From Flavobacteriaceae bacterium (lineage in GTDB: Bacteria; Bacteroidota; Bacteroidia; Flavobacteriales; Flavobacteriaceae): DNA of 64,000 nt. The stretch lies in assembly GCA_030148025.1 (NCBI GenBank), contig JASBUG010000023.1, positions 62,001 through 126,000 on the forward strand, read 5' to 3'. The notes under the pieces are model-generated. The model was not told the origin of the DNA, searched no databases, and was given only the letters and a program-made list of their open reading frames with translations. Each line of letters begins with the position of its first letter. Position 1 is the stretch's first letter. Both the position numbers and the translations under genes were made by a program. This document shows positions 16,094 to 26,223 of the stretch, piece after piece.

Positions 16094-17299
16094 ATGAAGT
16101 TTGCCATTATTAAAGAGCGTAAAAATCCGCCAGATCGTCGTGTAGTATTTTCACCAGAAAAATTAGCAGAAGCAAAAGAAAAATTTCCTGACGCAATATT
16201 TAAAGTTGAAGCATCTGAAATTCGAATATTTCCAGATGAAGTATATGCTAATAACGGGTTTGAAGTTTCTAGTGATGTTAGTGATTGCGATGTGATGCTT
16301 GGTGTAAAAGAGGTGCCAATAGAAGCCTTAATTCCTAATAAAAAATATTTCTATTTCTCGCATACTATCAAAAAGCAGCCTTATAATAGGAAGTTGCTAA
16401 AAGCCATGTTAGATAAGAATATTGAAATGTACGATCATGAAACTATTGTAAAAGAAAATGGTGCTCGATTAATAGGTTTTGGTCGTTATGCAGGATTAGT
16501 TGGTGCCTATAATGGTTTTAGAGCTTTAGGATTAAGAGATGGTATATTCAATTTACCAAAAGTTGAAGATCTTCCTGACTTAAATGCTGTAAAAGCCGAA
16601 TTAGATAAAATCACCCTGCCAAATATTAAAATATTACTTTCTGGAACTGGTAAGGTAGCAGGTGGAGCTAAAGAAATATTGGATCATTTAGGGATAAAAG
16701 AGGTAAGTGATGCATTGTATTTAACATCGCAATTTAATGAACCTGTATATTGTCGTGTTGATGTTATGGAATACAATAAACGAAAGGATGGTAAAGTAGG
16801 AGATAAGTATGAGTTTTATAAAGATCCTTCTGGTTACGAAAGTAATTTTATGCCTTATGCAGCCGAAACAGATTATTTTATAGCTGGTCATTTTTACGGT
16901 GATGGCGCACCATTTTTGTTTACTAGAGAAGATGCAAAAATGGCAGACTTTAGAATCAACTTAGTTGCCGATGTGTCTTGTGACATCGATGGTCCTGTAG
17001 CGAGTACCATTCGTCCATCAACCATCGCCGATCCTTTTTATGGTTATGATCCTCAAACTGAAACCGAAGTAGCTTTTGATGCTAAAAGTGCAATTACAGT
17101 TATGGCTGTAGATAATTTACCTTGCGAACTACCAAAAGATGCTAGCGAAGGTTTTGGAGATACATTTTTAGAATACGTAATTCCTGCTTTTTTTAATGGT
17201 GATAAAGATGGCATTTTAGAAAGAGCAAAAATGACTGAAAATGGAAAGCTTACTGAAAGATATGCTTATTTACAGGATTATGTAGATGGTAAAGAGTAG
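16094..17299 (+). CDS. NAD(P)-dependent oxidoreductase of the alanine/saccharopine dehydrogenase type
   Basis: A 401-aa cytosolic enzyme. The N terminus (MKFAIIKERKNPPDRRVVFS) and DHETIVKENGARLIGFGRYAG resemble the AlaDH/PNT N-domain, and the centre has a Rossmann-type stretch ILLSGTGKVAGGAKEILDHL (residues ~180-200). The later segment NLVADVSCDIDGPVASTIRP is characteristic of lysine-forming saccharopine dehydrogenase-like proteins. It is therefore probably an amino-acid oxidoreductase, but the substrate cannot be read from sequence. It stands alone, downstream of divergent ssrA, and ends at a strong terminator. Confidence 0.8.
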   Translation: MKFAIIKERKNPPDRRVVFSPEKLAEAKEKFPDAIFKVEASEIRIFPDEVYANNGFEVSSDVSDCDVMLGVKEVPIEALIPNKKYFYFSHTIKKQPYNRKLLKAMLDKNIEMYDHETIVKENGARLIGFGRYAGLVGAYNGFRALGLRDGIFNLPKVEDLPDLNAVKAELDKITLPNIKILLSGTGKVAGGAKEILDHLGIKEVSDALYLTSQFNEPVYCRVDVMEYNKRKDGKVGDKYEFYKDPSGYESNFMPYAAETDYFIAGHFYGDGAPFLFTREDAKMADFRINLVADVSCDIDGPVASTIRPSTIADPFYGYDPQTETEVAFDAKSAITVMAVDNLPCELPKDASEGFGDTFLEYVIPAFFNGDKDGILERAKMTENGKLTERYAYLQDYVDGKE

Positions 17300-17320
17300 T
17301 ACTGATAAACGTTATATATT

Positions 17321-17352
17321 AAAAAAGCCTATCGATTTCGATAGGCTTTTTT
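17321..17352. terminator. Bidirectional terminator between the oxidoreductase and cold-shock genes
   Basis: GCCTATCGA and TCGATAGGC form a perfect 9-bp stem with a 2-nt loop, flanked by A6 on the left and T6 on the right, so it can stop transcripts from both converging genes. Confidence 0.9.
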
Positions 17353-17370
17353 AATAAGTTTAGAAATAAG

Positions 17371-17559
17371 TTATACTACTTTTACATTAATAGCATTCAT
17401 TCCTTTTCTACCTTCAGTTAACTCAAATTCGACTTTGTCGCCTTCGTTAATTTGATCAATTAATCCAGACACATGTACAAAGTACTCTGTATTTGAATCG
17501 TCTTCGGTAATGAATCCAAATCCTTTAGATCCATTGAAAAATTTTACTGTTCCGTTCAC
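17371..17559 (-). CDS. Cold-shock domain protein
   Basis: A 62-aa single cold-shock domain with the nucleic-acid binding motifs KGFGFI (RNP1) and EYFVHVSGL (RNP2) on a five-strand barrel. CspA-like proteins bind single-stranded RNA and act as RNA chaperones. It is slightly shorter than E. coli CspA (70 aa) and complete. It lies 49 bp downstream of the S9 peptidase start-side cluster on the same strand and ends at the shared terminator at 17321-17352. Confidence 0.92.
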   Translation of the reverse strand: MNGTVKFFNGSKGFGFITEDDSNTEYFVHVSGLIDQINEGDKVEFELTEGRKGMNAINVKVV

Positions 17560-17608
17560 TGTTAAAATATATTTAGAACTTAAAGATAGGGTTTAAAAGT
17601 GGGTTTAA

Positions 17609-20305
17609 CTAATCTTTTATCACTCTTATTCCCACATGCTTAGAGTCGACCATACTGTCATCATTAGCATCGTAAAAATCATAAGCACTGTAACCATAAA
17701 CACCATTGCTATAATATTCAGCAATATTTCCACCAAGATCATAAACTACGGCGTCACCAACCTTGGTGCTTTTCTTTTTACCTACTTTTTTATACAAAAT
17801 AGTGTTTAGCTCTTTCAGTTTTTCCTTTAACATTGGCACTTCATTCTTGGTAATAGCATAACCTGCCCAATAGTTTAATGTCAATTCTTTTCCTCCAATT
17901 TTATGCGCTTTTTTGTGTAATGATTTAGCTTCTTTTGAATTTGGTAAACGATAGGTACTACCCGTTTTATCACTTAGCCATTTTACATATGCTTCAGCAT
18001 CTGTTCTGCTAACTTCGGCTGGGTAATTATCAATTCCTGCCTCATAATTAAAACTCGGTTTAAAAGCTTTAAACTGTGCGTTAGTAACTTCAAAACGTCC
18101 TATAGAAGTTGAATCTTTTTTAATCAATAAAGTTTCAGGAATTAAAACTCCATTTTTTATCTCACCAAATAAACCATCAACACTTTTAGCTTTTTGAATT
18201 TTTAATAATTCTGCTAAAGGACTACTCTCTTTAAAGGCCTCATTTTTAGTTGAAGGTTTGTTAAATAAATATGTGTCTATCCATTGTAATTCTTCCTTCA
18301 TTTTTCTAAGCTGATGTGTTATTTTTCCTAGTCCATGAGGTTGCCCTGGAAACCATAAAAAGCGTACTGGTGTGTTACCAGATTGTTGTAAGCCTCTAAA
18401 ATATTCCCACCCTTGATCTCTAGGTACTGCACGATCTTCACTTCCATGGAAAATGATGGTCGGTGTTTTTATTTTTTCTATTTCAAACAGAGGCGACTTG
18501 ATAATATAGTTTTCGTTATAGAATTTACCATTGGTGTCGTCCCAAGGTGCTCCACCAAAATACTGTTTGTCAAAGCTCACTCCAAAACGACATGTTCCAA
18601 AGTCTGATGTCCAGTTAACATCACCAGCTCCAGGAGCAGCTACTTTAAACATATCTGGATAGCGAACTGTAAGCATCGTGGTAATTATAGCACCGTTAGA
18701 CCATCCCATGGTTCCTAATTGGTTCTTATCTACCTTACCATCGTTAACTAAAATATCAATAGCTTTAATAATGTCTTCCATTTCTGGTTCGTAGTAGTTG
18801 CCTTTTATCGTTTCAACAAATTTTAAACCATGATTTGCTGAACCATGATAATTAGGTTTTAATACAAACATGCCACGCTGTGCTAAAATATTTGGATATG
18901 TACTCCAGCGCTCACTCCATAAATCAAGATCCATAGAAGCAGGCCCACCGTGAATAGATAACATTAATGGATATTTTTTTCCTTCTTGATAGTTTTCAGG
19001 ATAGTAAAGTATACCTGTTACTTCTTCGTTATTATAGCCTTTCCAAACCATTACTTCACTTTTGGTAATAGATTTTTTCTTAAGGTTTTTATTAAGGGTA
19101 ACCAATGTTTGTTCGTTGGCAACTTTGTTTTTTGTTAGATCTGCAACATGAAAGGTTGGAAGTTTTGAAGCTGTAGAATACGTATACGCAATTTTTGAAC
19201 CATTGTCTGAAACTGCTAAAACTGTTACATGGTCGTTCTTTGCACCGAAATCTACTTTTTGCTTACTCCAATTAGAATTGTTCTTTTTGTAATAGGCTAA
19301 CTTAAAAGTAGTTTTATTAGCTAGCGATACTAAAATGTCATTACCAATAACTTGATAGCCACGACCAAGACCAAGCTCCCATTTTAGGTTTACTTTTTTA
19401 TAGGAGTGAGAGGCTAGAGTATAATAATATAGTTCACCAATACCTGAACCATTCCATTGTGGGTCTGAAGCATAAGTTGCTCTAAAATAAAAGCCTTTGT
19501 TATCCTCAGTAAAGGAGATACCTCCCATAGGAAACCCTAAATTGTTTTCAATTTTTGTAACACTACCGTTTTCCAGGTTCATGATATAAGCGAAAGGATC
19601 ATGAGCAGAGTCACTGGCATAGCTTCTACTTCTTTGTACTGCGTAATACAGCCATTTACCATCTTTTGAAACACTATAGCCACTTAAGGGCTTTTTATTA
19701 TTGGTTAAACGTTTAACAGACTTATCTTTTAAATTGAATGAATATACATGATTTGGACGCCAATGTGTAGAGTCCTCAACAACTATAACATTATCCTTTT
19801 TTTCTGCTAGTTTTTGCTCGTATAGAGTTTTACCATCATGCGACCTGAATAATAATTCATTTTTGTTTTTCCATTGAAGTCCTGAAATACCATTTTTAAA
19901 TTCCTTTACTTTTTTAGGTTCACCACCATAAATACTCATTTTCCATAATTTGTTTCCTTTGTCTCTTGACGATAAAAAGTAAATATATTCACCGTCCTTT
20001 GAAAACAATGGACTGTAGTCATTATCGTTCCCATTAGTAAGTTGAATGGTTTTATAGGCATTATCTTTTTTAATGTCTAATCTTGTAAGATAAATGTCTG
20101 AGATGAATCTGTCTTTAGCTTTAACACCTTTACGCTTGGTCCAGACCACCATAGTATTATCTGGAGAAAAAGAAACAGATCTCATCGATTCTGTATTAAT
20201 AATATCTTCAGGAGTCCATCTTGAAGGATCGTCTTTTTGTTGTGCAGATATGTTATTTAAAAATGAGAAACTGCACACTAAAATTAGAAATATGGTTTTT
20301 TTCAT
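17609..20305 (-). CDS. S9 prolyl-oligopeptidase-type peptidase fused to a SUMF1-like domain
   Basis: An 898-aa exported protein with signal peptide MKKTIFLILVCSFSFLNNIS. Residues ~30-410 form a WD/PD40-like propeller (repeats such as VSFSPDNTMVVWTK and PLFSKDGEYIYFLSS). Residues ~430-685 are an alpha/beta hydrolase with the triad S536 (MGWSNGA), D624 (HGSEDRAVP) and H657 (GQPHGLGK). After ~residue 690 comes an added domain with SUMF1/formylglycine-enzyme-like motifs (IGRFEVTNAQFKAF, YVKWLSDKTGSTYRLP, VYDLGGNIAEYYSN). That domain lacks cysteines, so it is presumably non-catalytic. A TACTTTTA promoter-like box lies at 20328-20335 upstream. It probably degrades peptides in the periplasm or outside. 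Confidence 0.87.
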   Translation of the reverse strand: MKKTIFLILVCSFSFLNNISAQQKDDPSRWTPEDIINTESMRSVSFSPDNTMVVWTKRKGVKAKDRFISDIYLTRLDIKKDNAYKTIQLTNGNDNDYSPLFSKDGEYIYFLSSRDKGNKLWKMSIYGGEPKKVKEFKNGISGLQWKNKNELLFRSHDGKTLYEQKLAEKKDNVIVVEDSTHWRPNHVYSFNLKDKSVKRLTNNKKPLSGYSVSKDGKWLYYAVQRSRSYASDSAHDPFAYIMNLENGSVTKIENNLGFPMGGISFTEDNKGFYFRATYASDPQWNGSGIGELYYYTLASHSYKKVNLKWELGLGRGYQVIGNDILVSLANKTTFKLAYYKKNNSNWSKQKVDFGAKNDHVTVLAVSDNGSKIAYTYSTASKLPTFHVADLTKNKVANEQTLVTLNKNLKKKSITKSEVMVWKGYNNEEVTGILYYPENYQEGKKYPLMLSIHGGPASMDLDLWSERWSTYPNILAQRGMFVLKPNYHGSANHGLKFVETIKGNYYEPEMEDIIKAIDILVNDGKVDKNQLGTMGWSNGAIITTMLTVRYPDMFKVAAPGAGDVNWTSDFGTCRFGVSFDKQYFGGAPWDDTNGKFYNENYIIKSPLFEIEKIKTPTIIFHGSEDRAVPRDQGWEYFRGLQQSGNTPVRFLWFPGQPHGLGKITHQLRKMKEELQWIDTYLFNKPSTKNEAFKESSPLAELLKIQKAKSVDGLFGEIKNGVLIPETLLIKKDSTSIGRFEVTNAQFKAFKPSFNYEAGIDNYPAEVSRTDAEAYVKWLSDKTGSTYRLPNSKEAKSLHKKAHKIGGKELTLNYWAGYAITKNEVPMLKEKLKELNTILYKKVGKKKSTKVGDAVVYDLGGNIAEYYSNGVYGYSAYDFYDANDDSMVDSKHVGIRVIKD

Positions 20306-20420
20306 TGTGGGATAATTTTTTAAAGGATTAAAAGTAACGGTTTAATTTTTAAGAGGGTAATTTTTTAACAATTTGCGAATAATAAATCATTACTTATGGT
20401 TTAAATAGTATTAGCGATTA

Positions 20421-20448
20421 TTGCCTGTACTCATTAACTTTAGTTTGT
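20421..20448 (+). promoter_or_regulatory. Bacteroidota-type promoter of the M14 peptidase gene
   Basis: TTG at 20421-20423, 17 nt, then TAGTTTGT at 20441-20448, near the TTG/TAnnTTTG consensus. It lies 40 bp before the start codon. Confidence 0.5.
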
Positions 20449-20487
20449 TTTCTAAACCTAAATTAACCAGCCAAATACAATTATATA

Positions 20488-22152
20488 ATGAAAACTAAAT
20501 TAGCATTCGTATTTTTTTTGATATCAATATCTCTATTCGCTCAAAATACTATATATACTGGGAATAATGTACCTCCTAATTGGAGTGGTAATTGGCCCGA
20601 TGAGTTAAGAACCAAATCTGAAAAAGCAAACTTTTCGTATACGGCAACCTATACAGATGTGCTAGAATACTTTTCAATGTTAATGTGGAAAAGCGAAAAT
20701 GTACACACTTTTAATATGTTTAATAGTGATTTGGGAAGAACAAGTCCTGTTTTAGTCATGTCTAACCCAAGAATTACGTCTCCTAAAGAGGCAAAAGCCT
20801 CTGGAAAAACAGTGGTATATCTTCAAGGGGGAATTCACCCAGCCGAATGTGAAGGAAAAGAAGCATTGTTTATGGTAATTCGTGATATTTTATTTGGTGA
20901 TAAAAAATACCTTTTAGATGAATTGATCATTTTGGTAAACCCTAATTTTAATGTAGATGGTAATGAAACAAGAGTTGTAAATAATGCTTACCCTTTATTG
21001 ACTGGAACAAGACGTAATGCGGCAGGATATGATGTAAACAGAGATGGAATCAAGTTACAAACCTTAAACATGCAAGGAGCTTATAAAAATGTATTGAATA
21101 GGTGGGATCCTACCTTAATATTTGATACGCACAGAATGGGAGGAACACGTCATGGTTATGCTATTGCACAAGCAGGATCGAATGTTGTGACGGCACATTC
21201 TGGACCAAGAGACTATGTAACTTATAAGTTGTTTCCAGCAATAGTTGAAGAAGCCAGAAAAACGGGAAAGATTGAAGTTGGAATGCACTGTGGTTTAAAT
21301 GAAGGGTGGCCGCCAACCGAGTTTACCCACGATAATTCAATTTGGTCTACAGAGGCTAAGTTTATGGTTAATGCTTATGGGTTAAGAAATAGAATGGCAA
21401 TTTTAGTAGAAACTCCAGGAGGAGAATCTTTTGAAAAAGCCATCTATTCACAATATGCTTATACAAATGCTTTGTTGGAGGTGTGTTATAAGAACGGAAA
21501 AGAAATGCAAGCTATTTGCAAGCAAGCCGAAGATGATGTTGTATCTACAATTAAAGCAAAGGCAGAAAGTGGTACCCTAAAAAATTATGTATCTGGAAAA
21601 TATGTGTCTGATGGAAAAATATCGATGCCAGCTTATAGAGATCGTAAAAAGAAAGCCATTTCAGGTACCAGTATAAGTGTGTTGGATAGACCAAATCCAC
21701 CAGAAATGATACATAATGTAGATCTAATTACTAAACCTGTTGGAACCAAGGAAGCTAATGTGCCAAGAGCTTATTTTATACCAGAAGATATGGCATTTAT
21801 TGTTGAAAAATTGCGTAGACATAATATTAAGGTAACGCAACTAGAAACAAATAAAACAGTAGAAGGAGAAGAATTTGTATTTGATAAATTATACTATAAA
21901 CCAATGGGTTTTGCGAAATACCAAATGACAACTTTGGATGGCTCTTTTGTGAAATCAAAGAAAACATTTCCTAAGGGTACTTATCAAATTGATATGGCAC
22001 AACCTTTTGCAAATGTTGTGTTCTATGCGTTAGAACCAGAAGTAAGAGATGGCTTTTTAGGTTGGAATTTAATGGATGATTATTTAAATAATCTCGGGGC
22101 TAATAAAAAACCAGTAACATACCCAATTTTTAAGGCATACAAAGGATTATAG
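20488..22152 (+). CDS. M14-family zinc metallocarboxypeptidase
   Basis: A 554-aa exported protein with signal peptide MKTKLAFVFFLISISLFAQ. Zinc ligands of the M14 family are visible: H117-P-A-E120 in GGIHPAECEGKEAL and H215 in FDTHRMGGTRHGYA, with NPNFNVDGNE and NRDG between. The last ~170 residues form an extra beta-rich part (KKTFPKGTYQIDMAQPFAN). It likely trims C-terminal residues from peptides or wall fragments in the periplasm. Its stop overlaps the convergent DUF6090 stop by 6 bp. Confidence 0.87.
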   Translation: MKTKLAFVFFLISISLFAQNTIYTGNNVPPNWSGNWPDELRTKSEKANFSYTATYTDVLEYFSMLMWKSENVHTFNMFNSDLGRTSPVLVMSNPRITSPKEAKASGKTVVYLQGGIHPAECEGKEALFMVIRDILFGDKKYLLDELIILVNPNFNVDGNETRVVNNAYPLLTGTRRNAAGYDVNRDGIKLQTLNMQGAYKNVLNRWDPTLIFDTHRMGGTRHGYAIAQAGSNVVTAHSGPRDYVTYKLFPAIVEEARKTGKIEVGMHCGLNEGWPPTEFTHDNSIWSTEAKFMVNAYGLRNRMAILVETPGGESFEKAIYSQYAYTNALLEVCYKNGKEMQAICKQAEDDVVSTIKAKAESGTLKNYVSGKYVSDGKISMPAYRDRKKKAISGTSISVLDRPNPPEMIHNVDLITKPVGTKEANVPRAYFIPEDMAFIVEKLRRHNIKVTQLETNKTVEGEEFVFDKLYYKPMGFAKYQMTTLDGSFVKSKKTFPKGTYQIDMAQPFANVVFYALEPEVRDGFLGWNLMDDYLNNLGANKKPVTYPIFKAYKGL

Positions 22153-22878
22153 GTCGTGTTTTTCTAATCGAAGTGTGATACGTCTTAAAATTTCTGTGGC
22201 TTGAGTTTTATAGCGTTTTATCATTGCCAGATGATTATCAGATGCTAGCATGTTGTGTAAAGCAACACGTTTTCTGTAATCTTCACTTTCGGTAAAATAG
22301 ATGACCATGTCGTCGTTAAACTTGCCTAAGCTTAGATCTACAAACCATGAATACTCCTTTAATTCGTTTAAGTTTTTCATGACTTCATTTTCTAAGCGTT
22401 GATTGTTTTTCTCAATAAGAGGTTTAAAAAGTGTATGAACTTGAATGATAGAGGTAACAAGACTGTCTTTCTGACTCGTATTTTGATTTGAGATGTTCTT
22501 TAATAGTTCAACACCTTTATTTTGAATGTTAAATGGTGCATAAAATGTAGTTAGTGAAGGACATTGCGGACAATCTTTATAGTTTTCTTTTTTTAGTTTT
22601 TTATTAATTATAAGATTGCTTTTTACCTTAAGAGTATCATATAACCTTGCAATTTGTCCAGCTACAAGCGTGTCTGTTTCTAAGTCATATTTAATGGTTC
22701 GAAGTACACTTGCTAATTCATTGTTTTTCTTTCTGGTTTCATTCCAATTATTAACTTGTAATGCTAGTAAAATACCTATCATTACCAGAAAAATTTCTCC
22801 TAGGGCATATAGAATATACCGACTTACTTTATTGTCTTTAATCATATTTTGACGTATGTTTCTAAATATTTTTAACAT
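22147..22878 (-). CDS. DUF6090-family membrane protein
   Basis: A ~243-aa protein starting best at ATG 22878 (MLKIFRNIRQNMIKDNKVSR). An upstream in-frame ATG at 22926 overlaps the small membrane-protein frame more deeply. One membrane helix near residues 25-45 (YALGEIFLVMIGILLALQVN NWNE in two parts) is the hallmark of DUF6090, common and often multi-copy in Flavobacteriaceae. The rest is helical with a CPQC motif near residue 108. No function is known for the family. Confidence 0.8.
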   Translation of the reverse strand: MLKIFRNIRQNMIKDNKVSRYILYALGEIFLVMIGILLALQVNNWNETRKKNNELASVLRTIKYDLETDTLVAGQIARLYDTLKVKSNLIINKKLKKENYKDCPQCPSLTTFYAPFNIQNKGVELLKNISNQNTSQKDSLVTSIIQVHTLFKPLIEKNNQRLENEVMKNLNELKEYSWFVDLSLGKFNDDMVIYFTESEDYRKRVALHNMLASDNHLAMIKRYKTQATEILRRITLRLEKHDL

Positions 22879-22990
22879 TGCTATCGTCTTTTTGCTCTTT
22901 TTTGATTTTAATATAGCCATTAACAAGTCGCACGCCTAAGCGTGCGAACAATATTATTGCTATTACCATGACAATGTCAAACCCGTTCAT
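22862..22990 (-). CDS. 42-aa single-pass membrane protein between the VPS10 and DUF6090 genes
   Basis: A complete frame begins at ATG 22990, one base after the TAG of the VPS10 gene, and stops at TAG 22862, overlapping the DUF6090 start by 17 bp. It starts MNGFDIVMVIAIILFARLGV, a membrane helix, then a basic/acidic tail (YIKIKKEQKDDS). The tight coupling on both sides suggests that it is translated as part of one operon. An 8-bp hairpin TCGCACGC/GCGTGCGA (22928-22947) lies within it, unusually GC-rich for the region. No family recognised. Confidence 0.5.
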   Translation of the reverse strand: MNGFDIVMVIAIILFARLGVRLVNGYIKIKKEQKDDSNVKNI

Positions 22991-22991
22991 G

Positions 22992-25900
22992 CTAGTCTTT
23001 TATAATTATTGCAGGTAAGTTTAAGTTTTTGAATTGCTGATTGTAATTAGTCATTTCGTTATTAATTATGGCATCACGTTGGTTTTTAAATGTGTTCCAT
23101 TCAGCTAAAAGGTCTTTAAGTCTTTCCTTAGCTCCATTAGTAACTCTTGGTTCAGCTACATCAATAAACCCTTTTAAATGCATGAATTGCGCACTGAGTT
23201 TATTGTTAAAATTAATAACATCCTGAAATGTTTTTTGATCTGGCTGAATGAGATTACGTTCCCAGGTATCGATACGTTCAATCAATTCTTTGCCTTTTTT
23301 AAGTAAGTCTTTAGCAGCTTCATTGTCTTTTAAAAGTTTTGCATATCCCTTTAGCTGTGATCTTGCAGAACGCATATTATTAACCGATTCGTGAATTCCT
23401 CTAATAGCATCTTCAATTTTTGCTAAAGCTTCTTGTTGTTCATCATACTCAGCTTTAGTGGCTTTTATTTTTGGATTAGGTAGTATTGTTACCATTGTTT
23501 CAGACGAGTCTTCACCTAATGTTAATCGTAATTTATAATCGCCTGGAGCGACTGCAGCACCTCTGTAGTCTCCATAAACAAAAACATTATCAACCGCAGG
23601 TAGGGCATCTCTGTTAAAATCCCAAGTAAAACGATTGTACCCTTTTTTAGCTGGTAACACAGCTGGTCGAGAAGGTCCACCAGGCCAAGATTTAAACCCT
23701 TTTGGTTTTTTACTTGTAATGGTTCTTATTACCTTATCATTTTGTAAAACTTCTAATTTTAATTCAAGAGAATCTACTTTTTTATCTAAGTAATAATCAA
23801 ATGTTACTCCTGTTTTTGGGTTGGTTCCAACTCCTGGAACTCCTGTGACACTACCTCCAAAAATGTGATATGTGTCTTTAGGTTTAAAAATATTAATTGT
23901 TTGTTTTTCGGTTTTTACATTTTGAATAGCAGCTACATCATCTAAGATCCAAAACGAGCGTCCAGCGGTAGCAACCACTAGATCATTATCTTGAATGGTT
24001 AGATCATTTATTGGAACAATTGGAAGGTTTAATTGTAGTTTTTGCCAATTTTTGCCATCATCAAAAGAAACGTACATCCCTGTTTCTGTTCCAGCATATA
24101 GAAGGCCTTTAACTTTTTTGTCTTCTCTAACAACGCGAACAAATCCGTGAGGGTCATCAAAGCCATTTGTTATTTTAATCCATGTTTTTCCATAATTAGA
24201 AGTTTTATAAACATAAGGCTTAAGGTCTAAAAACTTATAACGCATTACTACTACATAAGCAGTTGCAGGATCATGAGGCGATACTTCTATGCTATTAATA
24301 ATACCTCTATCGATACCTTTCATTGTAATGTCGGTCCATGATTGTCCACCATTCTTTGTGATATGTAGTAAACCGTCATCGGTACCAGCATATAAAACAC
24401 CTTCTTCATGAGGAGATTCAACTAAATACATGATGGTATTATAATTTTCTCCTCCAGCAGCTTCGTTTGTATAAGGTCCACCACCAGGGCCTTGTTTGTC
24501 TTTTTCGTTTCTTGTTAGGTCAGGGCTTACCACATCCCAACTGTTACCACCATCTTGAGTTTTAAATACAACATTTCCTGCGTGGTAAATAGTGTTTCTA
24601 TCATGAGGTGAACTTATTATTGGTGCATTCCAATTATATCTAAACTTGAAATCTTTAGGCTGAATACTCAATCCTAATTCTGGATACTCTTTAATAGGTT
24701 TTCCTTCTCTTGAGGCTTTTACCCATTTTTCAATAATACCCTGGTAACAGCCACCATAAACAAATTCTGGATTGTCAGGGTCGAAAGCCAAATAAGCACT
24801 TTCACAGCCAGCTACAGAATGCCAATCTTTCCAGTCAATTCCAAAATCGTTAGTTCTGCTAGCGATGGCTATTGCAGAATTGTCTTGCTGCCCACCATAA
24901 ACATTGTATGGAACTAAATTATCGGTAATCACTCTATAGAATTGAGCTGTTGGCTGATTCTGTTGTGTGCTCCAGCTTTTTCCTCCATTATGCGATATAT
25001 TAGCGCCTCCATCATTAGAGTTGATCATGATTTGATTATTATTAGGATTGATCCATAAATGATGATTATCACCATGAGGAACACGAACATTAGAGAATGA
25101 CTTTCCTCCATCTATCGACTTCATTACAGGCGCATTCAATACATAAACGATATCTGCATTTTGAGGATCAGCAAAGATTTCCATATAATACCAAGAACGT
25201 GCTATATTAACACGATTTGAGTTTATTTGTCTCCATTTTTTTCCAGCATCGTCAGATCTATAGACTCCACCTTTTTTACCTTCGGCTTCAATAACTGCGT
25301 ACACACGTTCTGAATTAGCACGAGATACTGAAATTCCTGATTTACCAAACTCTTTTGGAAGCCCGATTTTCATTTGTTTCCAGGTATCTCCACCATCTAC
25401 AGATTTATATAATCCAGAGTTTTTTCCACCAGATTCCATTGTCCAAGGATGACGCGCGTGTTGCCACATTGATGCATATAAAATGCGAGGATTATTCATA
25501 TCCATTGATAGGGAAGAAGCTCCAGTTCTGTCATTAATATACAGTACCTTCTTCCAGTTATTCCCTCCATCTATAGAACGATAAATTCCACGTTCTTCCG
25601 AAGGACCAAACTGTGCGCCTTGAGCTGTGATATATATAATGTCTGGATTAGTTGGGTGTATGACTACATCTGAAATGTGTCGCGAATGGTCTAGCCCAAT
25701 ATGTTTCCATGTTTTTCCTGCATCTATTGACTTATAAACACCATCTCCCATAGAGGTCATAACACCTCGAGCAGCGTGTTCTCCCATTCCAACTACAACT
25801 ACATTTGGATCACTTTCAGCAACTGCTATAGCGCCTACAGTGCCAGTTTTAAAAAATCCATCAGAAATGTTCTTCCAAGTAATACCATCGTCGGTAGTTT

Positions 25901-26135
25901 TCCAAACACCGCCTCCTGTTGTTCCCATATAATAGGTGTGTGGTTGCCCCACAACACCAGATGAAGTGACACTTCGACCACCACGAAAAGGACCAATATT
26001 ACGCCATTTTAACCCGTTAAATTCTTTGTTGTCTACTAATTTTATTGGTTCTTTCGTTTTTTTGCTTCTTTTTTGCGCAATTGAATTTATAGGCAAAAGA
26101 AAAACACAAAGGGCAAGGAGTTTGAATAATTTCAT
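22992..26135 (-). CDS. VPS10/BNR-repeat beta-propeller protein (sortilin-like)
   Basis: A 1047-aa exported protein with signal peptide [20 protein letters not shown] and at least eight BNR/Asp-box repeats of the form S-x-D-x-G-x-T-W (for example [48 protein letters not shown]) across residues ~40-720, forming paired propellers as in sortilin and xyloglucanases. Residues ~780-1047 carry a FlgD-like beta segment ([19 protein letters not shown]-type wording) and a helical tail. Databases often call it a glycosyl hydrolase, but no catalytic residues can be assigned here. It is the first gene of a likely three-gene unit with the two small membrane proteins. Confidence 0.82.
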   Translation of the reverse strand: MKLFKLLALCVFLLPINSIAQKRSKKTKEPIKLVDNKEFNGLKWRNIGPFRGGRSVTSSGVVGQPHTYYMGTTGGGVWKTTDDGITWKNISDGFFKTGTVGAIAVAESDPNVVVVGMGEHAARGVMTSMGDGVYKSIDAGKTWKHIGLDHSRHISDVVIHPTNPDIIYITAQGAQFGPSEERGIYRSIDGGNNWKKVLYINDRTGASSLSMDMNNPRILYASMWQHARHPWTMESGGKNSGLYKSVDGGDTWKQMKIGLPKEFGKSGISVSRANSERVYAVIEAEGKKGGVYRSDDAGKKWRQINSNRVNIARSWYYMEIFADPQNADIVYVLNAPVMKSIDGGKSFSNVRVPHGDNHHLWINPNNNQIMINSNDGGANISHNGGKSWSTQQNQPTAQFYRVITDNLVPYNVYGGQQDNSAIAIASRTNDFGIDWKDWHSVAGCESAYLAFDPDNPEFVYGGCYQGIIEKWVKASREGKPIKEYPELGLSIQPKDFKFRYNWNAPIISSPHDRNTIYHAGNVVFKTQDGGNSWDVVSPDLTRNEKDKQGPGGGPYTNEAAGGENYNTIMYLVESPHEEGVLYAGTDDGLLHITKNGGQSWTDITMKGIDRGIINSIEVSPHDPATAYVVVMRYKFLDLKPYVYKTSNYGKTWIKITNGFDDPHGFVRVVREDKKVKGLLYAGTETGMYVSFDDGKNWQKLQLNLPIVPINDLTIQDNDLVVATAGRSFWILDDVAAIQNVKTEKQTINIFKPKDTYHIFGGSVTGVPGVGTNPKTGVTFDYYLDKKVDSLELKLEVLQNDKVIRTITSKKPKGFKSWPGGPSRPAVLPAKKGYNRFTWDFNRDALPAVDNVFVYGDYRGAAVAPGDYKLRLTLGEDSSETMVTILPNPKIKATKAEYDEQQEALAKIEDAIRGIHESVNNMRSARSQLKGYAKLLKDNEAAKDLLKKGKELIERIDTWERNLIQPDQKTFQDVINFNNKLSAQFMHLKGFIDVAEPRVTNGAKERLKDLLAEWNTFKNQRDAIINNEMTNYNQQFKNLNLPAIIIKD

Positions 26136-26170
26136 TTGGTTGGTTTTTTAAATTGGTTTGCATAAAGATA

Positions 26171-26202
26171 AAAAAAGCGTTAAACTATAGTCTAACGCTT
26201 TT
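26171..26202 (-). terminator. Terminator downstream of lysA
   Basis: AAAAGCGTTA and TAACGCTTTT pair around an ACTATAGT core. The minus strand ends in a T-run. It lies 22 bp past the lysA stop. Confidence 0.8.
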
Positions 26203-26223
26203 AATTATTTGAATAGGTGATAC

